From positions 62,001-126,000 of the forward strand of contig JADKGF010000012.1 in the NCBI GenBank assembly GCA_016717105.1: a stretch of 64,000 bases of DNA, read 5' to 3'. Below are positions 31,353 to 39,523 of this stretch, one piece after another. The DNA comes from Saprospiraceae bacterium (GTDB taxonomy: Bacteria > Bacteroidota > Bacteroidia > Chitinophagales > Saprospiraceae). A program made the position numbers and the translations under genes. Each line of letters begins with the position of its first letter. Positions within the stretch are counted from its first letter, which is position 1. The notes beneath the pieces were generated by a model. The model saw nothing but the letters and a program-made list of their open reading frames with translations, was not told the DNA's origin and did no database searches.

Positions 31353-31817
31353 ATGGTAATCAATTATTTAAACTCTCATACTGATGAAGTAGCTGCCAAA
31401 ATGGCACAACTCGAGGCTGAGTTACAATTTCTAAAATCAAGAATTCAAGCACAGATTAAGACGATAATAGTGCCGCACCTCGGTATGCGTCGAATGATTA
31501 TCGATCGAAATATAATAATGATCAAATCAGATAGCAATTATTCAGAAATATATCTGGTAAATAACGAAAAGATACTAACATCTAAGACCTTAAAATATTG
31601 GCAAAATAAGTTGGATACAGACATGTTTATTCGTTGTCATGCCAGTTATTTGGTCAACAAAGCCTATATCATTACTGCCCAAGCATCCACCCGCACATTG
31701 ACACTTATCGAGTCAAATACTGCTTTGGTTTCAAGGCGGCTTTCAAGCAATATTTGTAAGCAACTTTCCGATCAGCCTACCTGTAATGTGAAAAGTATTT
31801 TCAAAAATCAGGACTAA
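31353..31817 (+). CDS. LytTR-domain DNA-binding regulator without receiver domain
   Basis: 154 residues. A short N-terminal helix (about 8-40, DEVAAKMAQLEAELQFLKSRI) likely forms a coiled-coil dimer. The LytTR domain (about 45-145) follows, with IIMIKSDSNYSEIYL, the LKYWQNKL segment and FIRCHASYLVNKAYI. No receiver domain or membrane anchor is present, so activity must be controlled by expression or a partner. It carries the same promoter motif as the NarL-type regulator and the beta-helix gene. Its 3' end overlaps the convergent pseudouridine synthase gene by 17 bp. Confidence 0.8.
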   Translation: MVINYLNSHTDEVAAKMAQLEAELQFLKSRIQAQIKTIIVPHLGMRRMIIDRNIIMIKSDSNYSEIYLVNNEKILTSKTLKYWQNKLDTDMFIRCHASYLVNKAYIITAQASTRTLTLIESNTALVSRRLSSNICKQLSDQPTCNVKSIFKNQD

Positions 31818-33494
31818 CTTCTACATTTACTTCTATTCTGCTTACTGGGTGAATAAACTGCAGCATCTCAGCATGGAGATATAGCCGAGTTCCCTTGGTC
31901 CCGTATAGATCATCACCTTTGATGGGTAGATTGAGACCAGTAGTATGGGCAGCATGTACCCTGAGTTGGTGTGTGCGACCTGTCACAGGAAAAAAATGGA
32001 TACGGGTCTCATTCGCATCAGATTCTATTACTTCCCAAAGCGTGTGCGCCGGTTTTCCATATTGATAACACACCAATTGCCGCGGACGGTCATCTAGGTC
32101 AACACGTAAGGGCAATTTGATTTCTCCTTTTTTTTCTGCACCTTGCCAAGGTCCTTCAAGGATAGCTATATATCGTTTTTGATCTTGCGTTTGATAAATT
32201 GACTTTGTAGGTGCTGATGGATTTCTTTTGATTTTGCGATAAGCATCAGCCCAGAAGTGGACATATCTAGTCGATGGACAATGAGTGGTCCAGTCGCTTG
32301 TGGATACATAGTTTTTGCCCTTGTATAGACCGAATCCTGAATATCCTTACCCGGCACAGAAAGAAACTCAGCTGGCTTATTGACTACCACCAGATATTCA
32401 TCTTCATATACTATTGGCAGATCCTTGCCGAGCGCAGGATTGATCAGCATCGGATTATCTTCTACATCTACACCTTGTAGCATGTGGGATAAGATCGGTT
32501 TGCACTTGCTATTGCATGCAGGATAAAAGTGACCGTGTTTCCTGATTTCAGACGCAGGTGATTTTCCCCACCAAAATTCAGCCATAGTCAATGGTTGGTA
32601 ACCATGCTTAAAGGCAAAGTGAAGTAGTTTTGGAGCAGCACATTCGCCAGCGCCAGATGGTGGTAGATTATCTTCCCTTATATTAAAAATATCCAACAAA
32701 CTCTTAGTCTCGCCCAAACCATTCAGAAAGGTATAATTCTCGAAAAGTTGTTGTTGTAATTGTGAAGATTTTTGACGACGTGCCAACTTCAGTTTGCCTA
32801 TTTCCAGTTTAAATGACGTTACTTCAGCTTCCAATGATTCGAGTCTGTTTTTCCAGTATTTATTGAGTTCTTTGAGCTTGTAGTGCCAGATGATGCTCTC
32901 TTGATCGAGTGCTTCCAGTATTTGTTTTTGCGCTGATAGGCTCAAAGATTGGACTTCTTGACGTTTAAGTTTGCGATTAGCTTTTGCTTCTTTGATATTT
33001 GATTTCAATTCCGACAAAGCAGCAGCAGCTTCAGATTTTTTCTGCTCAAATAAACTAATGGCTTGTAGAAAATCCTCGTTATTTTCAAGGGTTTCTATTT
33101 GTCGATTGATGATATTAGTTTCTGCTTCACCGATTTTATAAAATCCGTCTTCATTTAGTGTATCAAAAACTGGTGGTACAAAACCAGGATAAAAATTGCT
33201 ATTGCCGAGTTTGCCAGAGAATGAAGACAAGAATCCAAGTCTCCCATTGTGATCCCTAACCACGAGCACACCAAACATCTTACCTATACCAGCTTCTGTT
33301 TCGGATCCGAAGGCATGATTGTGTTCAAGGTCTTCGTGAATATATTTTTTTAATTGTTCTGCTGCTTGTATCGCAATTTGATGTGGCTCATAGCAAAATG
33401 GGAAGTTGAGCTTCGTCGGCAATTCGAAACCCAATGCTGTTTCATCAAGTGGCGTAAAATAATGGGTTTCGGTTAGGGTAACATTGGATTCCAT
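31801..33494 (-). CDS. RluA-family pseudouridine synthase with long N-terminal coiled coil (one frame break)
   Basis: About 565 residues after bridging a break at the T5 run 32176-32180; one more base gives KRKIKKRYIAILEG. The N-terminal 350 residues include a long coiled coil (ALSELKSNIKEAKANRKLKRQ) and a Cys-containing stretch (GAGECAAPKLL). The catalytic domain follows with VVNKPAEFLSVPG, the HRLDMSTSGLMLIAK motif holding the catalytic Asp, and GRTHQLRVHAAH near the end. Long forms like this are common in Bacteroidota and proteobacteria as RluA-type 23S rRNA/tRNA synthases; the exact RNA site is unknown. Confidence 0.82.
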
Positions 33495-33580
33495 GCCGCA
33501 AAATTAGAATGAATAAAATGAAAATTCAATCTTCCTGCCGAATATCTAAAAATATCAGCCTTCCTGTGAAAGTGAGACCG

Positions 33581-34297
33581 CTATTTCCGTGAGTCTTTTA
33601 CCATCTGCATCAGCCTTGCAATCTCGTCATCAGTCAGATATCTCCAAGTATCGTAGTCGATGCCATCCAGTTTAATATCCATGATTCTGATTCTACTCAA
33701 TGCCTTGACTTGATAGCCCAAAAATTCACACATGCGGCGGATTTGTCTATTTAAGCCTTGGGTCAGGATGATAGAAAATGTGTAATCGTCTATCTTATGT
33801 ACCTGACAAGGTCTTGTGACGGTATCTAAGATAGGTACTCCGGCCGACATCGTTTTTACAAATGCTGTATCTATCGGTTTATTGACCGTGACAATATATT
33901 CTTTCTCATGATAATTGCCGGCTCTGAGGATTTTATTGACGATATCGCCATCATTGGTCAGCAGAATGAGGCCTTGAGACATCTTGTCCAATCTGCCTAT
34001 GGGAAATATTCTTTCTTTGTATCCAAGATAGGTAATGATATTGTCAGGATCGCGCGCATCTGTCGTGCATACAATTCCTATTGGTTTGTTAAGCGCTATA
34101 TAGATGGGTTTGGCCTTATTGACAATGAGGACATCATCTACAAAGACCTGGTCAGTTGCAGTGACTCTATTCCCTTTTCTAGCTACGATATCATTGATCT
34201 TGACGCGGCCTGCTTCAATAAGCTTGTCTGCATCCCTACGCGAACACATGCCTGTGTCACTGATATATTTATTGAGACTGATATGTTCCTGTTCCAT
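33581..34297 (-). CDS. rluF: 23S rRNA pseudouridine synthase, RluF type
   Basis: 238 residues. An N-terminal S4 RNA-binding domain (ISLNKYISDTGMCSRRDADKLIEAGRVKIN) precedes the RsuA-type catalytic domain with GRLDKMSQGLILLTNDG (catalytic Asp) and LTQGLNRQIRRMCEFLGY. The spacing and the MSQGL variant fit RluF, which modifies U2604 in 23S rRNA; RluB is the nearest alternative. Its start codon overlaps the stop of the upstream LysM gene (TAATG), which indicates translational coupling. Confidence 0.8.
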   Translation of the reverse strand: MEQEHISLNKYISDTGMCSRRDADKLIEAGRVKINDIVARKGNRVTATDQVFVDDVLIVNKAKPIYIALNKPIGIVCTTDARDPDNIITYLGYKERIFPIGRLDKMSQGLILLTNDGDIVNKILRAGNYHEKEYIVTVNKPIDTAFVKTMSAGVPILDTVTRPCQVHKIDDYTFSIILTQGLNRQIRRMCEFLGYQVKALSRIRIMDIKLDGIDYDTWRYLTDDEIARLMQMVKDSRK

Positions 34298-35454
34298 TAT
34301 TGTAAGCCACCCAAGTCAACAAATGAATCAAATTTTTCTACAAATTTATGTCTTGGCGTATCCTTTTTGCTGAGATGATGAATAAGGCTTATCTTTTCTC
34401 CCGGATAAGGTAAGGCATCAGTCGAAAGATTATTTTTTGCCAAAAGACTTTCTAATCGGATACCATATGTTTGTGAAATCGAGTACATATTTTCTCCATC
34501 AGTAACTATGTGTTCTTGTGGGCCGTCGCTGTTGATGTTTTTCTTTTTCTTTTCGAGGAATACAATTTCCTTAAAATTTGGAACATAATCCTGACTTTGA
34601 AGCCCTTCATTATATTCCAAAATATCAAAAATATCATTTCCCGTCCGTCTGGCAATGTCTTTTACTGATTCATTTCCAGATGCAAACACAACCGCTAAAT
34701 CATTGATTCTACCTGAAACGTATGAAGATTTTACTGGAGATGATGGTACTTTTGAAGTACTTTCCTTATGTTGCTTTTCAACTTTTTGCCTTGAATTTTG
34801 ATCAGCTTTGACTATTTGCGGTTCAGATGATTTTGTTTTCTGATTTGTTTCCGTTTCAGATTTAGTTGTGTTGTTGTTGTTAACAAATATTTTCGAATCA
34901 CCAGGTTCGTCATATAGATAGAGCTTGTTACTTTCTATGATTTTAATGAGCTTGGAAGGATAAGAAGGATCTGATGCGTATCCCGAAAATTTTAGACCAT
35001 TGGCCCAACCTACATAGTCTGTACTTCCCAAGGCAAATAAGAATCCGTATCTGGATTGTTTGGAAGGATTGCTGAGGAAATCAGAATGTGCAATGTATGA
35101 CTCTGCGGCGCTGATATATGATCTGAAACAGCTCTCTATTATAGTGCCAGAGCTGTCAGTGTCATCATCATGTTGTAGAAAAACCTCGCCATTCCAGTCT
35201 CCTCCACACTTGATACCAAAATGATTATTGGCTTCTAAGGCCAAAGGACTACGACCGAGATCAGACTCTAAGATACCTTGAGCCAACTTGATGCTGGCAG
35301 GTATTCCTGTTCTTTTCATTTCTGCTATTGCAATATCTTTGTAAGCAGAAATATAATTTTCTGTTAATTTTTTATTCGAAAATCCAGTTTCCGGCAATAA
35401 AAAAGCACAAGAAAATATGATGCTAAATATATGAAATCTATGGGGCATATACAT
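34297..35454 (-). CDS. Peptidoglycan glucosaminidase with LysM repeats
   Basis: 385 residues. A signal peptide is followed by a FlgJ/LytB-type glucosaminidase domain (about 30-180: IKLAQGILESDLGRSPLALEANNHFGIKC with the catalytic Glu, and YVGWANGLKFSGYASDPSYPSKLIKII). A low-complexity Lys/Ser linker leads to two LysM-like modules, a weaker one around 245-300 (ESVKDIARRTGNDIFDILEYN) and a clear one around 320-365 (GENMYSISQTYGI...LPYPGEKI). It should cleave the glycan strand of the cell wall in the periplasm. It is coupled to rluF by a 1-bp overlap. Confidence 0.85.
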   Translation of the reverse strand: MYMPHRFHIFSIIFSCAFLLPETGFSNKKLTENYISAYKDIAIAEMKRTGIPASIKLAQGILESDLGRSPLALEANNHFGIKCGGDWNGEVFLQHDDDTDSSGTIIESCFRSYISAAESYIAHSDFLSNPSKQSRYGFLFALGSTDYVGWANGLKFSGYASDPSYPSKLIKIIESNKLYLYDEPGDSKIFVNNNNTTKSETETNQKTKSSEPQIVKADQNSRQKVEKQHKESTSKVPSSPVKSSYVSGRINDLAVVFASGNESVKDIARRTGNDIFDILEYNEGLQSQDYVPNFKEIVFLEKKKKNINSDGPQEHIVTDGENMYSISQTYGIRLESLLAKNNLSTDALPYPGEKISLIHHLSKKDTPRHKFVEKFDSFVDLGGLQ

Positions 35455-35597
35455 TATATATTATTGTAATTTGATAATGCAAATACCATTCCGAAAATAC
35501 CTTTGATTGAAAAATACCTATTATTAAATGAATTATTACAAAGAATTATTGTTATTATTGTGTATCGGATTTTCGATAATAATTTAAAAATTAATAA

Positions 35598-36218
35598 ATG
35601 GACATTAATGATTTGTTGCAAGGCCCTATGAAAGATGTAATTATCAATCAGTTGGGTCAGCAATTTGGTTTAGGTGACAAAGGACAAGCAAATACAGCAA
35701 TTGATGGTATTTTTGCTACATTACTTAATGGTGTATCTCATAATGCAAGTACTCCTGAAGGTCAAGACGGTTTATTGAGTGCCTTGGATAGAGACCATGA
35801 TGGTAGTATTTTAAATGATTTAGGTGGATTTTTATCAGGTGCCACACAGCCTGCAAATCCTCAAACAGCAAATGGAACAGGCATTCTTAACCATATTTTA
35901 GGAGATAAACAAGGCAATGCTGTAGATTCAATATCTAAAGCAAGTGGTATTGATGCAGGTAGTATTATGAAAATGATGGCTACACTTGCGCCTGTAGTCC
36001 TCGGTATGTTGGGCAAAGCAAGAGCTACTCAACCAGAAGCTCAAAGTGGTGGCGGATTATTGGATTTGATCAAAGGAGCGACACAAACTGTAAATCAACA
36101 GCCAACTACCCAAAGTATATTTGCCAAGTTATTGGACAAAGATGGCGATGGTAATGTAATGGATGATATAGTTGACATGGGTATGAAATCCATTTTGGGC
36201 AAATTTATGGGCAAGTAA
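35598..36218 (+). CDS. DUF937 domain protein
   Basis: 206 residues, no signal peptide. The N-terminus (DINDLLQGPMKDVIINQLGQQFG) and the SGIDAGSIMKMMATLAPVVLGMLGKA repeat match the DUF937 family of small, Gly/Ala-rich proteins, which may be related to YidB. Two Asp-rich loops (LDRDHDGSILNDLGGF and LDKDGDGNVMDDIVDM) resemble EF-hand/dockerin-like calcium loops. Its role is unknown. It is transcribed alone, with a terminator behind it. Confidence 0.8.
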   Translation: MDINDLLQGPMKDVIINQLGQQFGLGDKGQANTAIDGIFATLLNGVSHNASTPEGQDGLLSALDRDHDGSILNDLGGFLSGATQPANPQTANGTGILNHILGDKQGNAVDSISKASGIDAGSIMKMMATLAPVVLGMLGKARATQPEAQSGGGLLDLIKGATQTVNQQPTTQSIFAKLLDKDGDGNVMDDIVDMGMKSILGKFMGK

Positions 36219-36277
36219 TTATACAAACGAAAATCCAATTAAAGATAAAACTAACTTGGATTTGAATATCAAATAAT

Positions 36278-36316
36278 CAGGCCATGTGTACAGAGAATGT
36301 ATGTGTGGCCTGTTTT
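36278..36316 (+). terminator. Intrinsic terminator after the DUF937 gene
   Basis: CAGGCCATGTGTAC pairs with GTATGTGTGGCCTG as a 14-bp stem including four G-U pairs and a 7-nt loop, followed by TTTT. It lies 60 bases after the stop codon, before the convergent DUF1456 gene. Confidence 0.7.
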
Positions 36317-36325
36317 ATTAGCACT

Positions 36326-36574
36326 TTATCTCCTCTGCTTTAGAAGAACTAATTTTCTTTTTCCTCTTTTATGAATGATCAGTCCATTTAGGAAGTTACG
36401 TAGGATTTGGTCGCCGGCTTCTACATAATTGGGATGATCGTCCTTCCTAAAAAGGTCGTTTAATGCACATTTTGTTATTTTAAAATCTACGTGGCCTAGG
36501 ATTTCAATAATATCTTCATCCCTTAGCTGAAGCGCAACTCTCAGTTTTTTTAATATATAATTATTTGTAAGCAT
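36326..36574 (-). CDS. DUF1456 (YehS-like) protein, single-repeat form
   Basis: 82 residues. NNYILKKLRVALQLRDEDIIEIL and the DHPNYVEAGDQILRNFLNGL segment match the DUF1456 domain. E. coli YehS has two such repeats in about 150 residues; this protein has only one, closest to the second repeat. One-repeat forms occur in Bacteroidota as far as I recall, and the frame is intact, so it is probably a genuine short form. Its start is 8 bases past the coaX stop, suggesting one operon. Confidence 0.7.
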   Translation of the reverse strand: MLTNNYILKKLRVALQLRDEDIIEILGHVDFKITKCALNDLFRKDDHPNYVEAGDQILRNFLNGLIIHKRGKRKLVLLKQRR

Positions 36575-36582
36575 AAGGTGGA

Positions 36583-37356
36583 TTAATGTTTGGATGTATA
36601 ATTTAAATAGATAAGTCTCATTCCTTCCAGCGTCAATACCTTATCTACTACGTCAAATTTTTTCTCTAACGGATACAATATGGATGAAAGCCCACCGGTG
36701 GCAATGATTTTATAAGGATACTCCATTTCAGATTGGATGCGTTTGAGCAGTTCTTTGACCATACCGACATAGCCCCACATCACACCGGATTGTATAGCTG
36801 ACGTCGTATCGTGGCCTATTGCCGATTCAGGAAGCACCATCGGCACAACTGGAAGTTGAGCTGTATGTGTAGATAAGGCATGTATTGCTGTTTTTAGCCC
36901 TGGTACGATGGTCACACCTGTAATGCCATTGATTTTATCAGCAACAGTAAAAGTCAGCGCAGTACCAAAATCAACAATAATACAATGGTCTCCATACAAT
37001 CTCGTAGCGGCAAATGCATTGGCTACCAAATCCGAACCTATTTCATACGGATGCGGTACGGGCATATCTATCGCTTTCAATACTTCAGGAGTGATGAAAA
37101 GTGGTTGGTGTCCAGTGACATATCTTACAGCTTGGCTTATCACGTCATTGAGATCGGGAACTACTGAGCTGATGACACATTTTTGTACATCATGATAAGC
37201 AATATTCCATTCTAACAGTATGTTTCTCAGCGCATTTTCGTAGTAAAATTCGGGTTGTGTTTCTTTGGTTTCATACCGAAAACTGTGCATCCATGAGTCT
37301 TCACGATGCAAAGCAATCACTATATTCGAATTTCCTATATCAATGGCTAATGTCAT
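36583..37356 (-). CDS. coaX: Type III pantothenate kinase
   Basis: 257 residues, normal length. The ASKHA-fold motifs are DIGNSNIVIAL (phosphate loop 1), the SSVVPDLN segment, the HPYEIGSDLVANAFAA pantothenate/Asp region, DFGTALTFTVAD (phosphate loop 2) and the C-terminal ATGGLSSIL. CoaX phosphorylates pantothenate in the first step of coenzyme A synthesis; the type III enzyme is not feedback-inhibited by CoA. A TATCTTTG -7-like box lies on the minus strand at 37377-37384. Confidence 0.92.
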   Translation of the reverse strand: MTLAIDIGNSNIVIALHREDSWMHSFRYETKETQPEFYYENALRNILLEWNIAYHDVQKCVISSVVPDLNDVISQAVRYVTGHQPLFITPEVLKAIDMPVPHPYEIGSDLVANAFAATRLYGDHCIIVDFGTALTFTVADKINGITGVTIVPGLKTAIHALSTHTAQLPVVPMVLPESAIGHDTTSAIQSGVMWGYVGMVKELLKRIQSEMEYPYKIIATGGLSSILYPLEKKFDVVDKVLTLEGMRLIYLNYTSKH

Positions 37357-37376
37357 TTACTTGCGATATTACCAGA

Positions 37377-37384
37377 CAAAGATA
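37377..37384 (-). promoter_or_regulatory. Candidate -7 box for coaX
   Basis: Minus-strand TATCTTTG matches TANNTTTG, 20 bases ahead of the coaX start. No -33 TTG is found at standard spacing. Confidence 0.35.
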
Positions 37385-37526
37385 ATGCAATATTCGGGAA
37401 ACTAAATATATATGATTGCATCATAACAATGGTTGCTTCTAATTCATCAAAGCAAGAAATTTAGTGTTGATTTACTATTTGCACCATTGGTTACAAATCC
37501 TTCACTTTAAATTATGCTTTAAAGTT

Positions 37527-37556
37527 TTGAAATATACTGCCCATAGTATATGTTTG
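37527..37556 (+). promoter_or_regulatory. Promoter of the attenuator leader
   Basis: TTG at 37527-37529 and TATGTTTG at 37549-37556, separated by 19 bp, match the Bacteroidota promoter consensus in both elements and spacing. The predicted start of transcription falls at or just before the ATG at 37561, so the leader peptide mRNA would be nearly leaderless. Confidence 0.7.
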
Positions 37557-37560
37557 CAGC

Positions 37561-37617
37561 ATGAAACGTTTTCATTCCACATTTATCGCCCATCATTGTT
37601 ACACTAATTTATTTTAG
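37561..37617 (+). CDS. Leader peptide of 18 residues, rich in Phe/Tyr/His
   Basis: The peptide MKRFHSTFIAHHCYTNLF has Phe at 4, 8 and 18, Tyr at 14 and His at 5, 11 and 12, an unusual aromatic content for so short a frame. It begins right behind a strong promoter, and its Cys-Tyr codons (TGTTAC, 37597-37602) form one strand of the RNA hairpin series upstream of an aromatic amino acid biosynthesis gene. It would act as the sensor of a ribosome-mediated attenuator, not as a protein. Translation is inferred. Confidence 0.6.
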   Translation: MKRFHSTFIAHHCYTNLF

Positions 37618-37688
37618 AATAAGTAACAGGGCTTTACGTAGATGTGTCAATATATTTTTAGGAGTGCTGTTATATAAAACGCGCTCCT
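37597..37688 (+). promoter_or_regulatory. trp-type transcription attenuator (regions 1-4)
   Basis: Four segments can pair alternately. Region 1 TGTTAC (37597-37602) pairs with GTAACA of region 2 (37623-37628), 6 bp. Region 2 GTAACAGGGC (37623-37632) pairs with region 3 GTGCTGTTAT (37664-37673), 9 of 10 counting G-U. Region 3, extended 5' as AGGAGTGC (37660-37667), pairs with region 4 GCGCTCCT (37681-37688) as the terminator. A ribosome stalled on the Tyr or nearby codons would cover region 1, free region 2 to hold region 3, and let transcription continue into the DAHP synthase gene. Confidence 0.6.
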
Positions 37689-37694
37689 TTTTTA
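37660..37694 (+). terminator. Attenuator terminator hairpin
   Basis: AGGAGTGC / GCGCTCCT, an 8-bp stem with one G-U pair and a 13-nt loop, is followed immediately by a run of T. No plus-strand protein gene ends upstream of it, so a stand-alone terminator would be pointless here, which supports a leader role. Confidence 0.7.
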
Positions 37695-37872
37695 TTTCTT
37701 TTTGATTCAAAAGTAACGTGCACCAACCAAGGATTCTTAAAGATGATAAAAAATAAAATTGGCAACAAATTGACATTAAATTTGTCTTATTGTTCTGTCT
37801 AAGCAGTCCTGTTCGACCTATAAAAATGGTGGTAGAAAATAAAATTTTAAGTAGGAATAGTTAACTTGCATC

Positions 37873-38934
37873 ATGAACGTGCTCAATTTTGGTAAAAAAC
37901 CGCTGCTAATAGCTGGTCCTTGTAGTGTAGAGACCGAAGAACAGGTCATTCAAACAGCAATAAGACTAAAGAATACTGGTAAAATTGATATTTTGCGCGG
38001 TGGCATCTGGAAACCAAGGACAAGACCTGGCGCTTTCGAAGGTGTAGGGAAAAAAGGTTTGCCTTGGTTGCAAAAAATTAAAGAGCTTACTGGCCTACCC
38101 GTTGCTGTGGAAGTCGCCAAATCTGAACACGTCGAATTATGCCTTGAATACGGTATAGATGTATTGTGGATCGGTGCCCGCACTACAGTAAATCCATTTG
38201 CGGTCCAAGAAGTGGCTGATTCCCTAAAAGGTGTAGATATTCCCGTCTTACTCAAAAACCCGATCAATCCAGACCTTTCGCTTTGGCTCGGAGGTATGGA
38301 AAGATTGCAAAATGCAGGCTTGACTAGACTTGGAGCCATCCACAGAGGTTTCTCATTTTCAGGTGAAAAAATATACCGCAACAGACCGCATTGGCAAATG
38401 GCCATCGACTTCAAAACGGAATTACCTGATATTCCTATGATCAATGACCCAAGCCATATTTGTGGTAGGCGCGATTTACTATTGAAAGTCGCACAAAAAG
38501 CAATGGATCTGAATTTTGATGGTCTCATGATAGAATCACACATATCTCCTGATAATGCTTGGAGTGATGCAGCACAGCAGGTAACACCTGAAGATTATGC
38601 TACACTTATCGATGCGCTTGTCATTAGAGAATATGATCCAAAGGATGTCAAAGAAAAAACAAAACTCGACAGACTACGCAAAGAAATAGATATGATCGAC
38701 GACGAAATCATGAATATCTTAGCTTCTCGTATGAAGATAGCTAGAGAAATAGGCGCTTACAAAAAAGATAATAACATGACCATCTTGCAAACCGAAAGAT
38801 GGAAAGAAGTACTACAAAAATTTATAGAACGAGGCTGCCAAAATGGTTTGAGTGAAGAATTTATTACCAGAATCATTAAATCCATTCACGACGAAAGTAT
38901 AGAACAACAAGAAAGTGTCATGACTAGCGAATGA
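37873..38934 (+). CDS. Bifunctional DAHP synthase / chorismate mutase type II
   Basis: 353 residues. Residues about 1-260 are a KDO8P-synthase-like (type I beta) DAHP synthase: LIAGPCSVET, DILRGGIWKPRTRPGAFEG, IGARTTVNPF, LLKNPINPD, INDPSHICGRRD and ESHISPDNAWSDA. Residues about 262-345 are an AroQ-type chorismate mutase helix bundle (RLRKEIDMIDDEIMNILASRMKIAREIGAYK). It catalyses the entry step to the shikimate pathway and the chorismate-to-prephenate step leading to Phe and Tyr. The fusion is a known Bacteroidota arrangement. A leader-peptide attenuator rich in aromatic codons lies upstream, with about 180 bases between terminator and start. Confidence 0.92.
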   Translation: MNVLNFGKKPLLIAGPCSVETEEQVIQTAIRLKNTGKIDILRGGIWKPRTRPGAFEGVGKKGLPWLQKIKELTGLPVAVEVAKSEHVELCLEYGIDVLWIGARTTVNPFAVQEVADSLKGVDIPVLLKNPINPDLSLWLGGMERLQNAGLTRLGAIHRGFSFSGEKIYRNRPHWQMAIDFKTELPDIPMINDPSHICGRRDLLLKVAQKAMDLNFDGLMIESHISPDNAWSDAAQQVTPEDYATLIDALVIREYDPKDVKEKTKLDRLRKEIDMIDDEIMNILASRMKIAREIGAYKKDNNMTILQTERWKEVLQKFIERGCQNGLSEEFITRIIKSIHDESIEQQESVMTSE

Positions 38935-39523
38935 GCAGTTTTTTTACTTATACTAAAGCTTGACAAGTTTGCTTGAAAATTGCAAAAATTATGACAAATT
39001 TATCAAGCTTAAGCATGAACCACTAGAAAAGATACTTCATGCACGAGACAGTAAACCGCATTGGTTTATGAAAGAGTTTTGCTAAAGAGTGAAGGTGCTG
39101 CATAATCATTAGTTATCCACAAATCGTACATAAAATTTTTATGACCAAAGGGTAAAAATTTTAAACACAAATATGGATAACTACATTGAAGCTTCTATAT
39201 TAACTAATTTGACTAGATTGTTGTCTAGGGTTATAAGGACACTTTAGGTTATCCAAATCATTATAGCGATTTTTTTACATTTTGTACCCACAAATAAACT
39301 TTATGTCGTACATTGCGACGTTATTGTGTCGGTTTTTATTACATTTTATTGACAATCGGTATGAAATAATGGAAATTAATAAGAGATTTGACAATATTCC
39401 TTTATTGGTAATATTTAAAAAATGGTGTTATTCTTTTCTTGACATAGTAAAGTGTTGTTAGAGAATAGACTAGAAAACCCAAATTTTAAAATAGCAATTC
39501 GTAATCCAAAATTCGTAATTCCT
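38935..39523. other. AT-rich intergenic region with inverted repeat and DnaA-box-like sites
   Basis: No gene was found. An imperfect 15-bp inverted repeat (AAGCTTGACAAGTTT at 38956-38970, AAATTTATCAAGCTT at 38996-39010) follows the DAHP synthase gene. Three DnaA-box-like 9-mers lie within 145 bases, and a GTCG/CGAC dyad lies at about 39306-39319. The last 70 bases before dinB read AATTCGTAATCCAAAATTCG, a simple AT-rich motif with internal repetition. Confidence 0.55.
39113..39257. promoter_or_regulatory. Cluster of three DnaA-box-like 9-mers
   Basis: TTATCCACA at 39113-39121 is a perfect consensus box. TTATCCATA lies on the minus strand at 39172-39180, and TTATCCAAA at 39249-39257. The region is AT-rich and gene-free. 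This could be a DnaA-responsive control region, part of a replication origin, or chance; dnaA itself is not in the window. Confidence 0.4.
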
